A stretch of DNA of 64,000 bases. Origin: Rhizophagus irregularis (taxonomy: Eukaryota; Glomeromycota; Glomeromycetes; Glomerales; Glomeraceae). The notes beneath the pieces were generated by a model. The model worked only from the letters and a program-made list of their open reading frames with translations, was not told where the DNA came from and did no database searches. Location: assembly GCF_026210795.1 (NCBI RefSeq), contig NC_089446.1, forward strand, positions 3,315,001-3,379,000, given 5' to 3'. Every line of letters begins with the position of its first letter. Within the stretch, counting starts at the first letter, position 1. Shown in pieces: positions 10,771-22,466 of this stretch. A program made the position numbers and the translations under genes.

Positions 10771-11270
10771 GGAACATCAGGAAATTATATAGTGCGAAAA
10801 GTTGCGCAAGTTTACACATCATAATATTTTGTAAGCTTCCAGACCCGCCGCAAGTTTGCGTAAGCGTAATATTTTGTAACTTTTTAAAATATTTCGAAAT
10901 ATTACGATATGCAAAGCTTCGTAATTTTACGATTTGTAATATTCCGTAATTTTGCGGTTCGCAATATTTCGTAATTTTACATAATATTTCGTAAGTTTTC
11001 AGATTTGCCGCAAGTTTGCATAAACGTAATATTTTGTAACTTTTTAAAATATTTTAAAATATTACTATATGCAAGGCTTCATAATTTTATGATTTGTAAT
11101 ATTCCGTAATTTTACTGCGTAATACTTCGCAACTAAACTTTTTAAATATTTCAAAATTCTATGATGTGTAATGCTCCATAATTTGATGATTCGTAATATT
11201 CTGTGATTTTTGTAATATTTCAAAATATTTCGATAAATAATACTTCATTTTCTGTACTATAAGTTTATAT
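10771..11270. repeat. CGTAATATT-rich two-copy repeat
   Basis: Two imperfect copies of about 150 bp (about 10840-10970 and 10985-11120) made of GTAATATTTTGTAACTTTTT, TACGATATGCAAAGCTTCGT and TTTTACGATTTGTAATATTC words. The vocabulary resembles the 51-bp satellite at 36.0-38.3 kb and the 38.33-38.41 kb segment, suggesting a distant relation. Confidence 0.55.
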
Positions 11271-11279
11271 AATGTATGT

Positions 11280-12000
11280 TTTATTAGATATAATTTTATT
11301 AAACCATAAAAAATTACAAGTATTTATTAATATATACAGAATACATAAAAGTAAAAAAAAGAAAGAGTAAAGAGTAACAATATTATTAGACGTAAAAAGA
11401 AGAGAAACAGCTATAGTAACGTTAGTATTAGATATAAAGATAAAAGAAATATTGTTATTATTGTTAGTATTAAGGTAAAAAGAGTTAAAGAAACAGTAAA
11501 AAGAGTAAAAGAAACATGGATATTATCATTAGTATTAAAGTACAAGTAAAAAGGAATAAAGGAAATGTAGATAGTATTGTTAGTATTACGACATAAAGTA
11601 ACAAAGAGGTAAAAAAAAATGCGTTAATATTAAAATAATTAGTATTAATAAATAAATATTTCTATACCTGCAAAGTAATTGAACAAAAGAATAAAGAAAT
11701 AAAGAGAAAGGATAAAATAAACATATTGTTAGTATTGTTAGTATCGTTAGTATTAAAGTACAAGTAAAAAGGAATAAAGGAAACATGGATATTATTGTTA
11801 GTATTACGATACAAAGTAACAAAGAGGTAAAAAAAAATGAAAATAATTAGTATTAATAAACAGCAATAAATTATGAAATATATGTAAATATATTGTATAT
11901 AATTAAAGAAATAATAGAAAGAAGAGACAAAAAAATTAAAAATATTGAATAAAAGAATAAAGAAATAAGAGATAAAAATAAATAAGATAAAAAACGCGTG
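11280..12000. repeat. Purine-rich degenerate tandem repeat
   Basis: Repeating GTAAAAAGGAATAAAGGAAA, ATGGATATTATTGTTAGTATT and ACGATACAAAGTAACAAAGA blocks. Segments 11525-11640 and 11755-11850 are near-duplicates. The Phe/Leu/Ile-rich frames on the minus strand are by-products of this composition. No gene is seen. Confidence 0.6.
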
Positions 12001-12388
12001 CATGATTAAATGATTAAATTACATGTAAGGATCAGCCTAATTTTGATTGGCCAGAAAATACGATATCGTAAAATTACGGAAATCTGCATTTTAAAAAATT
12101 ATGTACATCGTACAGAAATTGTATATGCACAATTACTAAATATCATCCCCTCATGATAAATTAAAAATTATCAACACAAATTCAACACAAATTTAACAAA
12201 TTTAACGAAATTTGGCCAAAATTAACAAATTTTTACCAGAATTATCAATACAAATTGAACACAAATTGAACACAAATTTTAGCCACGATTTATTTATGTC
12301 ACACCTGTGTTGTTAAGAATTAATAACCATTTTATTTATTAAAACTATATTATTATGGTACATTGGTACTATTACGTGTGATATTATA
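12001..12388. other. AT-rich spacer with AACACAAATT repeats
   Basis: Short repeated AACACAAATTNAACA words at 12170-12290. I see no gene or element ends. Confidence 0.5.
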
Positions 12389-12557
12389 CATGCTGCCCAA
12401 ATTATTTTGGGATGCCATAATTATAATTTGGGATGCCATAATTCATTCAGTTTATATATAATTTACTATGTAAAGTGCCAAAATAATTTGGGATGCTATA
12501 ATTGAATTTGGGATTTTACTTATAATTACGGTAGTCCAAAATAATTTGGGTGGCATG
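12389..12557. mobile_element. Small TA-flanked MITE (169 bp)
   Basis: Terminal inverted repeat CATGCTGCCCAAATTATTTT at 12389 versus inverted CATGCCACCCAAATTATTTT at 12557, directly flanked by TA on both sides (12387-12388, 12558-12559). Internal copies of AATTTGGGATGCCATAATT occur. Length and TA flank fit a Tc1/mariner-type MITE. Confidence 0.65.
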
Positions 12558-12585
12558 TATATGTGATATATATAAAAAATAATAT

Positions 12586-13772
12586 TTATTTCCTATGCAA
12601 CCCATAATTCTTTAATAAACTATTTACATACCGACCTTCCTCCTCTGTGTTATAAGAGTCAATAGAAAGTATATCATCGTCAGCTATGCCATCGTTGGCT
12701 GCACCATTGTTGGCCGCACCATTGTTAGCCGCACTATCGTTAGTCACACCATCATTAGCTGCACCTGCTCTATCGTTAGCTGCTTCATCACTACTATCAT
12801 CTATATCATTACCATCATGAGAATTGTTGTCTGAATGTGTAAATTTATCCCTATTTTCCAACTTTTACTAAAAATCAATAAATAAATAAATAAACTGTAA
12901 TTCAAATAATTCACATTTTGCAAATTGTAAATTAAAAACTTACTAAGTTGTTGATTATCTTCGACTTCATTATACTTTCGCTCATTTGAATGTTTTGATT
13001 ATTAGGATTTAAGTATATTTCACATATGCTAATCGCATATGCTATTTGTATTTTTGAGGGATTTTTATTTTCTTTTCGCAACCTATCAATTATCAGCGAC
13101 ATATATATCGTAGGTTGCCTATCTTTAACCTTTTTAAATAGGTTGTTGTAACATCTTTTCACCTCCGCCTTACTCTTCCATTTCTGAATCTTTGACGGAC
13201 TAGCCTGAGTGTTAATAGACGGTAATTTATGCCCAGTCGCTTCGAAAACAGAATACATAACGTCTTTGACTCTAGAAGTGAACGTCTCTTGTATGCTTCT
13301 ACGTTATTGTACTAACTATTAAAAAAAATGTTAGTATGAAATTTAATAAAATTCATAATTGCTTTAACTTACAGTCGGGGTAATTTTTTTTTTGAAAAAA
13401 TAATCCATTGATTTTTTTTGAACTGGCGTATAAATTCCAGATTTTTGTTTTTTAAATATTTTTCAGTAGCGAGTTTGTACTCGTCTTGCGAAGGATAAAC
13501 AAAATTTTCAAACAAAATTTTCAACACCTTCTTAACGAGCTCTTAATCAAACGTGGTTAGCATTTTAGGTTTACATTAAATAATATTCATCTTTATTACC
13601 TTTACATACTTCGGATCTATTGTATTATTATTATTTCTGTTATTATCGTTGAGCTTTTTTTCTATGCCTGAGAGACGGGTTTTGAGATTTTTTTGTCCAG
13701 TGATAAGAACTTTAAGCTTAGAAATTATCTGCGAATTGGTTCTTAATAGTTTTTCTATTGTTTTTTTATTAA
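12586..13772 (-). pseudogene. Multi-exon gene of an unknown family, copy 1
   Basis: Four exons fit on the minus strand. Exon A is 13772-13600, a coiled-coil (NKKTIEKLLRTNSQIISKLK) ending KYVK before GTAATA. Exon B is about 13540-13373 (LVKKVLKILFENFVYPSQDE...NQWIIFSKKK, donor GTAAGT). Exon C is 13311-12944 (SRVKDVMYSVFEATGHKLP then CYNNLFKKVKD and QIAYAISICEIYLNP, donor GTAAGT). Exon D is 12861-12586, an acidic Asn/Ala-rich tail with NGAANNGAAND repeats ending KNYGLHRK. Every block has a counterpart, in the same order and phase, in the plus-strand copy at 34349-35732. Exon C has a possible in-frame TAA near its start, and the first exon was not found. The conserved SICEI core and coiled coil suggest an oligomerising regulator or DNA-binding factor, but the function is unknown. 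Confidence 0.55.
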
Positions 13773-15567
13773 CTTTAACAATAAAATATAATTTAAGGGA
13801 CAAATCGCCACTCAACCAGAGAATTTTAATAATGCTGATTCACGCAAATTATTGTTAAAAATGGCTAATACTCCTTTTTTACCGGATTGTCATATCATCA
13901 TGTGATATGATACACAAATTTTAAAAACGGTAATTAATAGTGACAATCCTAGCTAAGCCATTTGCAAAGTTTGAAATCGCTAGAGTTTCGCGTCTTTGAC
14001 TTTTCTATGTAGGAACGCAAGATTCCGACGGTAAATTTCCTATTAACCCAAATATTGGATGAAAAATTTTTGAACATTTTTCACTGTAACTAAGCTATAT
14101 TTGGTTTTTTATTTAGTTTTTAAATCTTTATTTAGTTTTATTTGAATCTTTTTAATATTCACATTCTTTGTTAAACTTGTACAGTTTCTACTAAAACTAC
14201 ATATGTATACCTATAGTGCAAGTTTATGAAATATTTTTTTTGGACATAAAAGTTATTGTATACTGTTTTTTTCACTTATTGGAAAAAAAATTATAGTAAA
14301 GAACAAGAAATTCCAAAAAATTTTTTTTTATTAATTACAAAGCCCGTAAAATTAATTATAGAATGTTGATCATTTTCTCCGATTGAATGACGATCTGTCT
14401 CTTAACTATATATTATATAATTTCTTATAAAGAATATGATACATATCATGTCATATATACCTTCGACGTTATCGTCTGATAATCTTATTCATTTCTCGAC
14501 TTTACTACTCTTCTCAGTATTACGTTTTGAGATTCTTTCATTATCATTAATATTTCATTTTTTGCCATATTTTGTAGCCATCGGGATAATATGTGAGAAA
14601 GGAGATATGAACTAAACTCGAAAAGGAGAAAGAGATATTACTAGAAATTTGAAGAGAAACTAGAAATACGAAAAGAGAATATATAAGAAAAAAGGGAAAG
14701 ACATGGACCAGAAATTTGAAAATGAGGAACTAAAAATACAAAAAAGGGGAATACATGAACCAGAGGTTCAAAAAAAGGAGGCAAGCTGTTATAACGTTAT
14801 TTCCGCCATTCTATACTAAAAAAGAAAAAAAACTTGCGAAATATTGCGAAAAATAGATGAACTAATGCGAAATATTACGAAAAATGAATGAACTAATGCA
14901 AAAATTTTGCATTGTGATATTACGAAAAAAAAATTGTAACACTTTCATGAGAGAATTTTTAAAAAAACTCTCGTAAAAGCATATAGTACAATTGAAGTAT
15001 TAATCAACACCCATTTATAAAAAAATAACATGTTACACATATTGGGACTTTTATGCATGGCAAAAAAAAAGTTGCAGCCAGTAAACTGCCAAAGCCAATT
15101 GGCTAATCAGATTAATAGCGCTTATAACTGATTATCGCATAAATTTATACTGGTTATCTGTCTAAATTAGTGATGAAATTCAGATGATTAGCCGATTGAA
15201 TAAGCCGTATTATCCACCCGAATTCTTACAGCCCATTACAGCTGATTTCATAATATACAGAACACTTAGCAAATTTTAAAGAACTCAGAAATATTTGGTA
15301 TAGCTCAAAATAAGATAAAATTATAACATTCTCGGAATAGTGTAATGCGTAAATTTGTGGATATTAGCCACCCAGATTCTTACAGCTCATTAATGCATAA
15401 ATTTGTGGATGATTAGCCGATTGAATAAGCCGTATTAGCCACCCGGATTTTTACAGCCATTAGTTAATACGTAGTCATATCTACTCAAAATTTTGTTAGC
15501 ATACGAAATCTCATATAATTTGAATAGTGAATCAATGCTTTCATCAAATTTGACGCGTTAATTAGCA
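13773..15567. other. Gene-free spacer with two short repeat patches
   Basis: 14590-14790 contains degenerate GAAATTTGAA / GAACTAGAAATACGAAAA / GGAATACATGAACC tandem units, possibly decayed coiled-coil coding. 15090-15470 contains repeated GATTAGCCGATTGAATAAGC, GTATTAGCCACCCGGATT and TTACAGC words (at least two copies), likely an old inverted or direct element. Nothing else supportable was seen. Confidence 0.45.
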
Positions 15568-18500
15568 ACATGAGTTTTAAATGCCCTGAATATTCAGTCA
15601 ACGCTTTGCATATACTCAACACGCCCAGAAATACTTAAAAAATGTAGAAGTAGAAGATGATAATGTCGACAATAGTGAAAAATATAACAGTGAAATGGAT
15701 ACAAGAAGTAAACAAAGTAGTGAATATGAAAATGATAAAGTTGAAGTAATTATGTATTTCAGATTATTCTTTTTGGAGCTTTTAAGAAAAAGCTCAGATA
15801 TACTAACTCATTTAACTTATAATTTTAGGTGGATGATGATAATGATGCACAAAACATGTCTTTTGACAGTATTGGAAGTGCAATATCAGTGATGAGCCTT
15901 GAAGATAACTTTGAAAATATATTAGATTCTTCTGAAGAGCCTGAAATTTTTGAAGAATCTGAAAATCCTAATTCCAAAACTTGCACAGAATTTCCTAATG
16001 ATGCTTATAAAGATCTAATGTTATTAGTAACGAAATACAAAATAAACAATAAAGGTGGTAATGAAATAATACGATTTTTTAATAAACATTCAAATCTTAC
16101 AGTATCACCATTACCAAAAAATATTGAACAGGGACAAGCATTTATAAATAACATGAAGTTTTTTAATTTAGAATTTAGTAAAGTCCTCATAACAAAACAT
16201 AAGAATAAAGATTATTTTCTTTATTATCAAAATTTAATACAGTGCATCAAAAATATTTTAGCTATTCCTGACATAATACAAAATTTTGCGCTATCTTACG
16301 AAAACTTTGAGATAAATGGCAAATATTATTTAATCCAATAATTTAAATAATATTTATTTTAATTTATTTATATTATTTTATAATATAATGAAGAAAGTAT
16401 TTACGATGAGCAAAACACTGGAAAATGGTGGAAGACTACGCAAGAATCCTTACCTACTGGTTTCAAATTATTATCAATTATTTTATATTCAGATGTAACA
16501 ACCACATAGTGCTTCGATCCGGATGAAAACCGTCATCTGGATTACACAAAAAAAAAATCTGGATTATATCTGGATTGACCCAGATTTTGAATCCGGATCA
16601 GATAATCCGGATAGAAACCAGAAACCGGATCGGATTTACAAATGATCGGCAATAATTCTGGCCAGAATTCATAACGCCGGCCAAAATTACAAATTGTGTA
16701 ACATTAAATTTTCATGCCAGCCGATAAAAAATTTTTTGCCCGGTGGCTAAACTATTTTCCCAGTGTCACGTGATGTTAATTTCGGCCAGAATTACAAATT
16801 TGGCCAAAATTATCCAAGATCACGAAATTTACATAATTCCAATTTCATTAAATACTTTTCTTTAAAACAATTTTATATTATTTCAGCATTGTCTCAGACT
16901 ATTATTTAACATTTCTTTGTAAATTAACTAATTATGAAATTTTAAACAAGATATTTTTATATACAGCTATAAATAGATGTGTTAGGTTAGTAAGGCAATT
17001 TTTTAAGGATTTGTTTCTTCTTTCAAAAATTAAAGAATTATTTGAATCAAATTACATAACACTAGTTTTAATTTTTAAAAAAAGTTGTTATAATTATATA
17101 AATTTATAATATTGAACAATTTTTCATTTTAAAACAATAATTATTATTTTGTTGTAACAAAAATAATATAAAGTTTTTTTTCTTTTGAACGTTTGAATGT
17201 AAAATCTAAAATTATTTGTTATTTGTTAATATATAAATTTAAATAAACAAATCTGATACAAACTTCAATAAATAAATTATAATTGAAAAATCTTCTTAAA
17301 TTTATTGTATTAAAAAGTTTAATAACAAATATAAATTTAATAAATTTTAATAAAAAAATTGGTATTAGGCGCAAAAATAATTAGCCATAATATCATTTAG
17401 ATATAGATCTTTATGGATCAGCAAAATTATTATTAATAAAAAAAAAATAATAAAAATTTCATCCAGATTCCGGGTCAAACCGGATATTTTTCATCCAGTT
17501 TATAATCCGGATGAAACCCGTAAAAATCCAGATATTCAAAAAAAAAAATCCGGATCAATCCGGATTGATCTGGAATACGGCCTTGAGCACTACAACCACA
17601 GATACATTAGAAAAAAGTCAATTGCATCCAATATATATTACATTAGGCAATATCCCAATATGGCGTCGTAATAAACAAGATGCAAAGCAACTTTTGGGAT
17701 ATTTACCAATTTTAGAAGCTGCAAATAAAGATCTAGTTCGTGATACCTTTCATAAATCTTTACGTCATTTACTAAAACTGATTATTTTATTAAAAGATGG
17801 TATAGACCTTTTTATAAATAATGAAAATACCTGGTTTTATCCTAGAGTTTCAACTATTATTGCAGATTGGCCAGAAGCCGCAAGTTTTTGTTTAGTTTAT
17901 AAATCCTCCAATTCAAGCCTTCCATGTCACTCCTGTTTAATTAAAAGGGACAATATTGCAAATATAGACTTATCGGTTAATGATGTAATACTAAGAACTC
18001 ATGATGAAATGCGTAAATATTTTGAAATTGATACACAAAAATCTGTTTGCATAGAATCTGTATATAATTTTTTTTGGGATTTGCCGTAAGTATGCAAAAG
18101 TAGAAATAATTATAATAACATATATATATATTAATTATAAATATTTATATTATCAAGGAATATAAATATCTACTTGGCTACTGTTCCTGATAGAATGCAT
18201 CATTTAGATTTGGGTTTATTTTGTTATCAAATTATCTTCATGTGCGATATCTTAAAATTGCAACATGTTAATGGTAATAAATTAGTTGAAGAAGTAGATC
18301 GCCGTCTAGCATCAATTCCACATTTTCCTACCATTAAAATTTTTTCCAATGGACTGCAGTCAATTGCAAGATTAACTGCTAATGAATATCGAAGTTTGAT
18401 GAAAGTCATGATATTTGTTATTGATAATTTATATGATGAAAATAATAACGAAGTAGATAATTTTGTAAATAATGATGATCTTGCGAAATTGTACGAATAT

Positions 18501-18840
18501 TGGAATGAAATGTATATTTTAAGTAGATATGAAGAATTTAGTGAAAGTGACTTGGAGAAATTTAATGTATGTATTAAAATTTTAGTAAAATTGAAAATTT
18601 AAATTAAATAAATTAAATTAACATTTAAATTTTAGGATGCAATACATAGATGGACCCGGATGTTTGTCAAGGCTTTTAAATTTGTTTCTCCTTCCAATTT
18701 GAAGTTGTCTAAATTGCATTCATAGGTTTATCACATTATTGACTCAATACGATCTTATGGCACAATAAATGGCTATATCACAGAAACTTACGAAAGTCTT
18801 CATAAATATTTCGTTAAAATACCCTACCGAATTCACAGGT
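15568..18840 (+). pseudogene. Plavaka-type transposase copy A, split and C-terminally truncated
   Basis: Exons in order: an eroded C2H2 finger start (MSFKCPEY, frameshift, QRFAYTQ) ending at about 15749; an acidic exon 15829-16320 (DAYKDLMLLVTKYKIN, FFNKHSNL); a third exon about 16388-16506 (WWKTTQESLPTGFKLLSIIL, then YSD with the first catalytic Asp). A hAT-type element follows. The frame resumes at 17593 (LHPIYITLGNIPIWRRNKQD, CHSCLIKRDN, NFFWDLP). A further exon starts at about 18160 (VPDRMHHLDLGLFCYQI) and, after an intron at about 18567-18635, homology ends near 18840. LYSD...LHPIYLTLGNIP...CxxC...PDxMHxLDLG is the order seen in Plavaka (KDZ/CMC-related) transposases. Compared with copy B (27.4-32.1 kb) the last third is missing. 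A start codon at 17511 would lie inside the inserted element and is not real. Confidence 0.75.
16507..17592. mobile_element. hAT-type element inserted in Plavaka copy A
   Basis: Ends are TAGTGCTTCGATCCGG at 16507 and inverted TAGTGCTCAAGGCCG at 17592. The perfect 8-bp duplication CAACCACA flanks it at 16499-16506 and 17593-17600. Subterminal ATCCGGAT/ATCTGGAT repeats fill both ends, as in the 5803-6654 element. Removing it together with one TSD restores continuity of the Plavaka exon at the Thr-rich site just after LYSD. The interior is AT-rich without coding. Confidence 0.85.
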
Positions 18841-19359
18841 CGAAAGGGCACCATTGTCCAAAATTCAAAAAATGCAAATTCCCCATTTTCCTGAAAAATG
18901 GTGGGAAATTGTGGAAAATGCTGCATTACGTTGAGCAATTTTTTGGAATAGCATTGTTACATATTGGTCGAAATAGGACAATTCGACCTAAATTTAACCA
19001 GGTCGAATATAGGTTGAATGACGATCTAACCTGTGTCAAATTAAGGTCGAATTTTCGGACGCATTTAAGGTGCCAATCGTCTCAAATTCGGAAAGGATAT
19101 TCGGCTAAAATTAGACTCAAATTCGGAAAGGATATTTGGCTAAAATTAGACCTATATTAGGACGTTATTACATATTTGTTCGACTCTAAAAAAAACTATA
19201 TTCGACTACTATATGTAACCCGAATATTATTAATAAATAGAGTTTTCAAGGACGAATAATAAAGCATAGTATAAGCAAATAAAACCCGTTTATTTTATAT
19301 TTTATATATATTGACGTATAGTAATATAATTATATAAATCAACCCATGTACCAACCATA

Positions 19360-21959
19360 TTAAGCCAAAAAAAGAAATATAAAATATACTAATAATACCA
19401 TATAATAAAAAATAAACCCAATAAACCAACCAAAAAAAAGAAATATAAAATATAATAATAATATTCGTCGGCTTCAAAGATTTCATAAATTTCCTCGTCT
19501 TCTTTTGCTTCTTTTGTGACTTTTTCTTTGCCTTTTCGACTCCTTTCGGCTCTTTGTTGCTAATATGATATAAACAAAATTAATTAGCGATATTTGCGAT
19601 GTAAAAATATTAAAAACAATTCAACTTACTGTCGTCGAACTTTCACCAATCTCATCCAAATCTTCGGGTCTAATCGAATTCATTTCCGCTGAATTTAACA
19701 AGAAATCTGAATATGGTTCCGTTAAATTTGGCTCTATTGGCTCACAATCTTCATAAGATTGAATCAAATCATCAATCACATCATCAGCCACGTCATATTC
19801 GCTAATATCGTTTGTTTCATTAGTTTCATCAGTTTCGTACATTTTCGCTTTATCGAGCGCCCATTTGGGCGCATTCTTGAGAGGTTCACTAGACGTAAAA
19901 TACATGTCATCATCATAAATTCTCTCTCTTTGCTTTTTTGCGTGTTGAATATATTCTGCTTCAGGGTCCAATACGTTTCGTAATAGGTGTTTTAACTATT
20001 TAAAACAAAAATAAACTTTATATATCGAATAAATATTAAAATAGGTTAATAGCAATAATCACTTTAATACCTTGTTTGAATGCCATTCCCGATCGTATAC
20101 ATGCAGGAACCGCTTGTTATTAGGCAATTTCTGTCTTGATTCGTCTTCGGAATCCAATTGCTCAATCGAATGACAATCATTCTGTAGGAGTATTGGTAAT
20201 AATTCATCTTTATCGAATTCCTGTATGTTGGCATCATTTCTTTCGTATAATTTTATTGCGGCCTTTACTCGTCTATTTTTTTTCTGTCGAATATATAAAG
20301 ATTAATTTCAAATGACTAAAAAAAAAGAAGTGTATTAAAATAAAATACTCCTCACTTCAGACAATCGCGCATTTACGTGCATTCTTCGATCTACTTTGTC
20401 TAATTGGCCTGATTGTCATTTCCGTTGTCTATCTCTTTTATGCTTGTGCATCGATCATAACCAGTCTGACAATTGGGTTACCGACGGATTATAATGTCCA
20501 CTCATCAACTTCTTTAATTCAGGTATCAATTTTTCGTATATCTTTGCTGTCTGTTCACTGAAAGTCTTACCATAATCCAACCGATATTCTTCGGGTATTT
20601 GACCTTTCAAGAGGTTCTTCATTTCAGCTTAAACAATAAGAGGAAATAATAAAATAATAAAAGCTGTATATATACATTAACACAATTCGGCTGCAAATAG
20701 TCTTGTAAAATTCTTACTTTTGCATCTGTAGCGGCAACTTCATCAGGAGATTCCTCTCTCGATTTTAATTTTTTATTAGGACGTTTTGGTGAATATTGCT
20801 GCGGAGGATTAATAATCTTTCGAGATATGTGAAGTTGTTTGGATTGTTGAAGTTCTTCTCAGAGAGCTTTATTTTCTTCACATAATTCATTCGATTCGTT
20901 ACTAAAAATTTCATTAAAATCCCGTAACATGGAGTTCTCCTCCTTGATCCTACGAACATGGTCTTCTAAATTATCTATTTTTCATTTCATTCCGGCTACT
21001 TTGGACTTTTCTTGTTTTAATTTGTTCTGTAGTCGAAGGGTTTCTTTTTTTAAATTTCCTAACTCAAAATTACCTATTTTAAATTATAAGGATATGTAAC
21101 AAACAGATGTAATATAATAAATATCAAAATATAAAAATAACAAATTCGATTTACTCGCTTCTTCATTACTTGGTCGATCACTTCTTGGTGTTCCTTCTTC
21201 GTGATGTGAATGATAACTTTTTGGTACATTAATATTAGGATATTTTTTAATAATATCTGAAGCCGTTAAATTTCGTTGAGATTGAGATTGAGTTCAACCT
21301 ATTGAGACTAAAATATCTGGCGGAATAACGAGTTTAAAGGGAGATGAAGAAACTGTAGTATTAGTATTTTGTGGTATTAGTGTTGACGAAGTGGTAATAT
21401 TACGTGTTGATAGTGTTGACGAAGTGGTAATATTACGTGTTGAAGAAGCAATATTTTGTGATGCTGATGCTGACGATCGTGATGCTGGTATTGAAGTGGC
21501 AATATTTGGAGGTGTTGGTGTTGACGAAGTGGCAATATTTGGAGCTGTTGCTGTTGAAAAAGCAATATTTTGTGGTGTTAGTGTTGACGAAGTGGTAATA
21601 TTTCGTGATGCTGATGTTGATGATCGTGATACCGGTGTTAAAGAAGCAATATTTCATGATGTTGATGCTAACGATCGGTATGCCGGTGTTGAAGTGGCAA
21701 TATTTGGAGGTGTTGGTGTTGACGGAGTGGCAATATTTGGAGGTGTTGCTGTTGAAGAAGCAATATTTTGTGGTGTTGATGTTGATGAAGTGGCAATATT
21801 TCGTGATGCTGATGCTGACGATCATGATGCCAGTGTTGAAGTGGCAATATTTGGAGGTGTTGGTGTTGATGAAGTGGCAATATTTTGTGGTGCTAGTGTT
21901 GACGACTCAGCAATATTTGGTGGAGGAGTATTTGGTTTCAATGATTTCTTACGAGTCAT
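19360..21959 (-). pseudogene. CACTA accessory gene (TnpA-like role), coiled-coil, multi-exon, broken
   Basis: ATG at 21959 starts MTRKKSLKPNTPPPNIAESS. A low-complexity tract of NIATSSTPTPP-type repeats runs to about 21360, then FKLVIPPDILVSIG, stop, TQSQSQRNLTASDIIKKYPN at 21300-21180. The next exon (about 21080-20720) is a long coiled coil (LKKETLRLQNKLKQEKSK, ENSMLRDFNEIFSNESNE). About 20640-20350 has EYRLDYGKTFSEQTAKIYEK and HKHKRDRQRK. About 20290-20060 has LLPILLQNDCHSIEQLDSED, 19971-19621 an acidic exon (MDPEAEYIQHAKKQRERIYD), and a basic tail follows near 19560-19490. At least six in-frame stops sit at expected W/R codons. Its position, divergent orientation and basic/coiled-coil makeup fit the DNA-binding second protein of CACTA elements. 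The exact C terminus is uncertain. Confidence 0.55.
21363..21945 (-). repeat. Coding minisatellite at the 5' end of the CACTA accessory gene
   Basis: About a dozen units of 33-48 bp based on GTGGCAATATTTGGAGGTGT / TGTTGACGAAGTGGCAATAT. Read on the minus strand they encode NIATS-STPTPP/ SRSSASA-type Ser/Thr/Pro/Ala repeats. Two units have TGA where sister units have CGA (near 21656 and 21824), a clear C-to-T decay at CpG. The long plus-strand frame across this region is antisense to the repeat. Confidence 0.75.
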
Positions 21960-22466
21960 TATTGGGGTTTTTTTTTCAAAAAAAAAAGAGATTTTTTGTA
22001 CGGACGAGGAAATTGGTCCACCTTTTATATCTATTTTTTACTATCAAATTAGACTCTCAACAATCAATGATCAATTACACTTAAACTTTCGCATCAAATT
22101 AGACTTTCAATTAATTAAACAGATCAAATCAGACTTAAACTTTTTCATCAATCAGACTTAAACTTTTGCATCAAATTAGACTTTCAATTAATGAAACTGT
22201 TAAATCAAATTAAATAGTATGGTGATACGTATGTTTTATTTTTAAATTCCTATACTTATTCAATTTTCGTTCAATTTTTTGTTTATTTCGTCCAAATTTC
22301 ATATGGTTTTTTTAATTATACCATCAATATCACTTTAAAAACGGAATATAAAAAATCACAATATTACTAAAAATTCGACATCACTAAAAATTTGATATTA
22401 ATAATTACAATTTTATTCAACGTAAAAATATATTACAACTTTATCATATCTGACTTTTATCAAAAA

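Noticed and set aside
10512-10949. 145-aa plus-strand ORF
   Set aside because: It spans the hAT-type subterminal repeats and the element boundary, so its composition reflects GGTCC repeats, not a protein.
11586-12003. Phe/Leu-rich minus-strand proteins resembling membrane proteins
   Set aside because: They arise from purine-rich tandem repeats and lack a start, introns or conserved motifs.
17511-17592. ATG at 17511 as the start of a 192-aa gene
   Set aside because: The first 27 codons lie inside the inserted hAT-type element. Plavaka homology begins only after the target duplication.
21391-22161. Long plus-strand frame of 256 codons with V-A-I-F repeats
   Set aside because: It is antisense to the coding minisatellite of the CACTA accessory gene, and the minus reading has the ATG, the downstream exons and the correct context.
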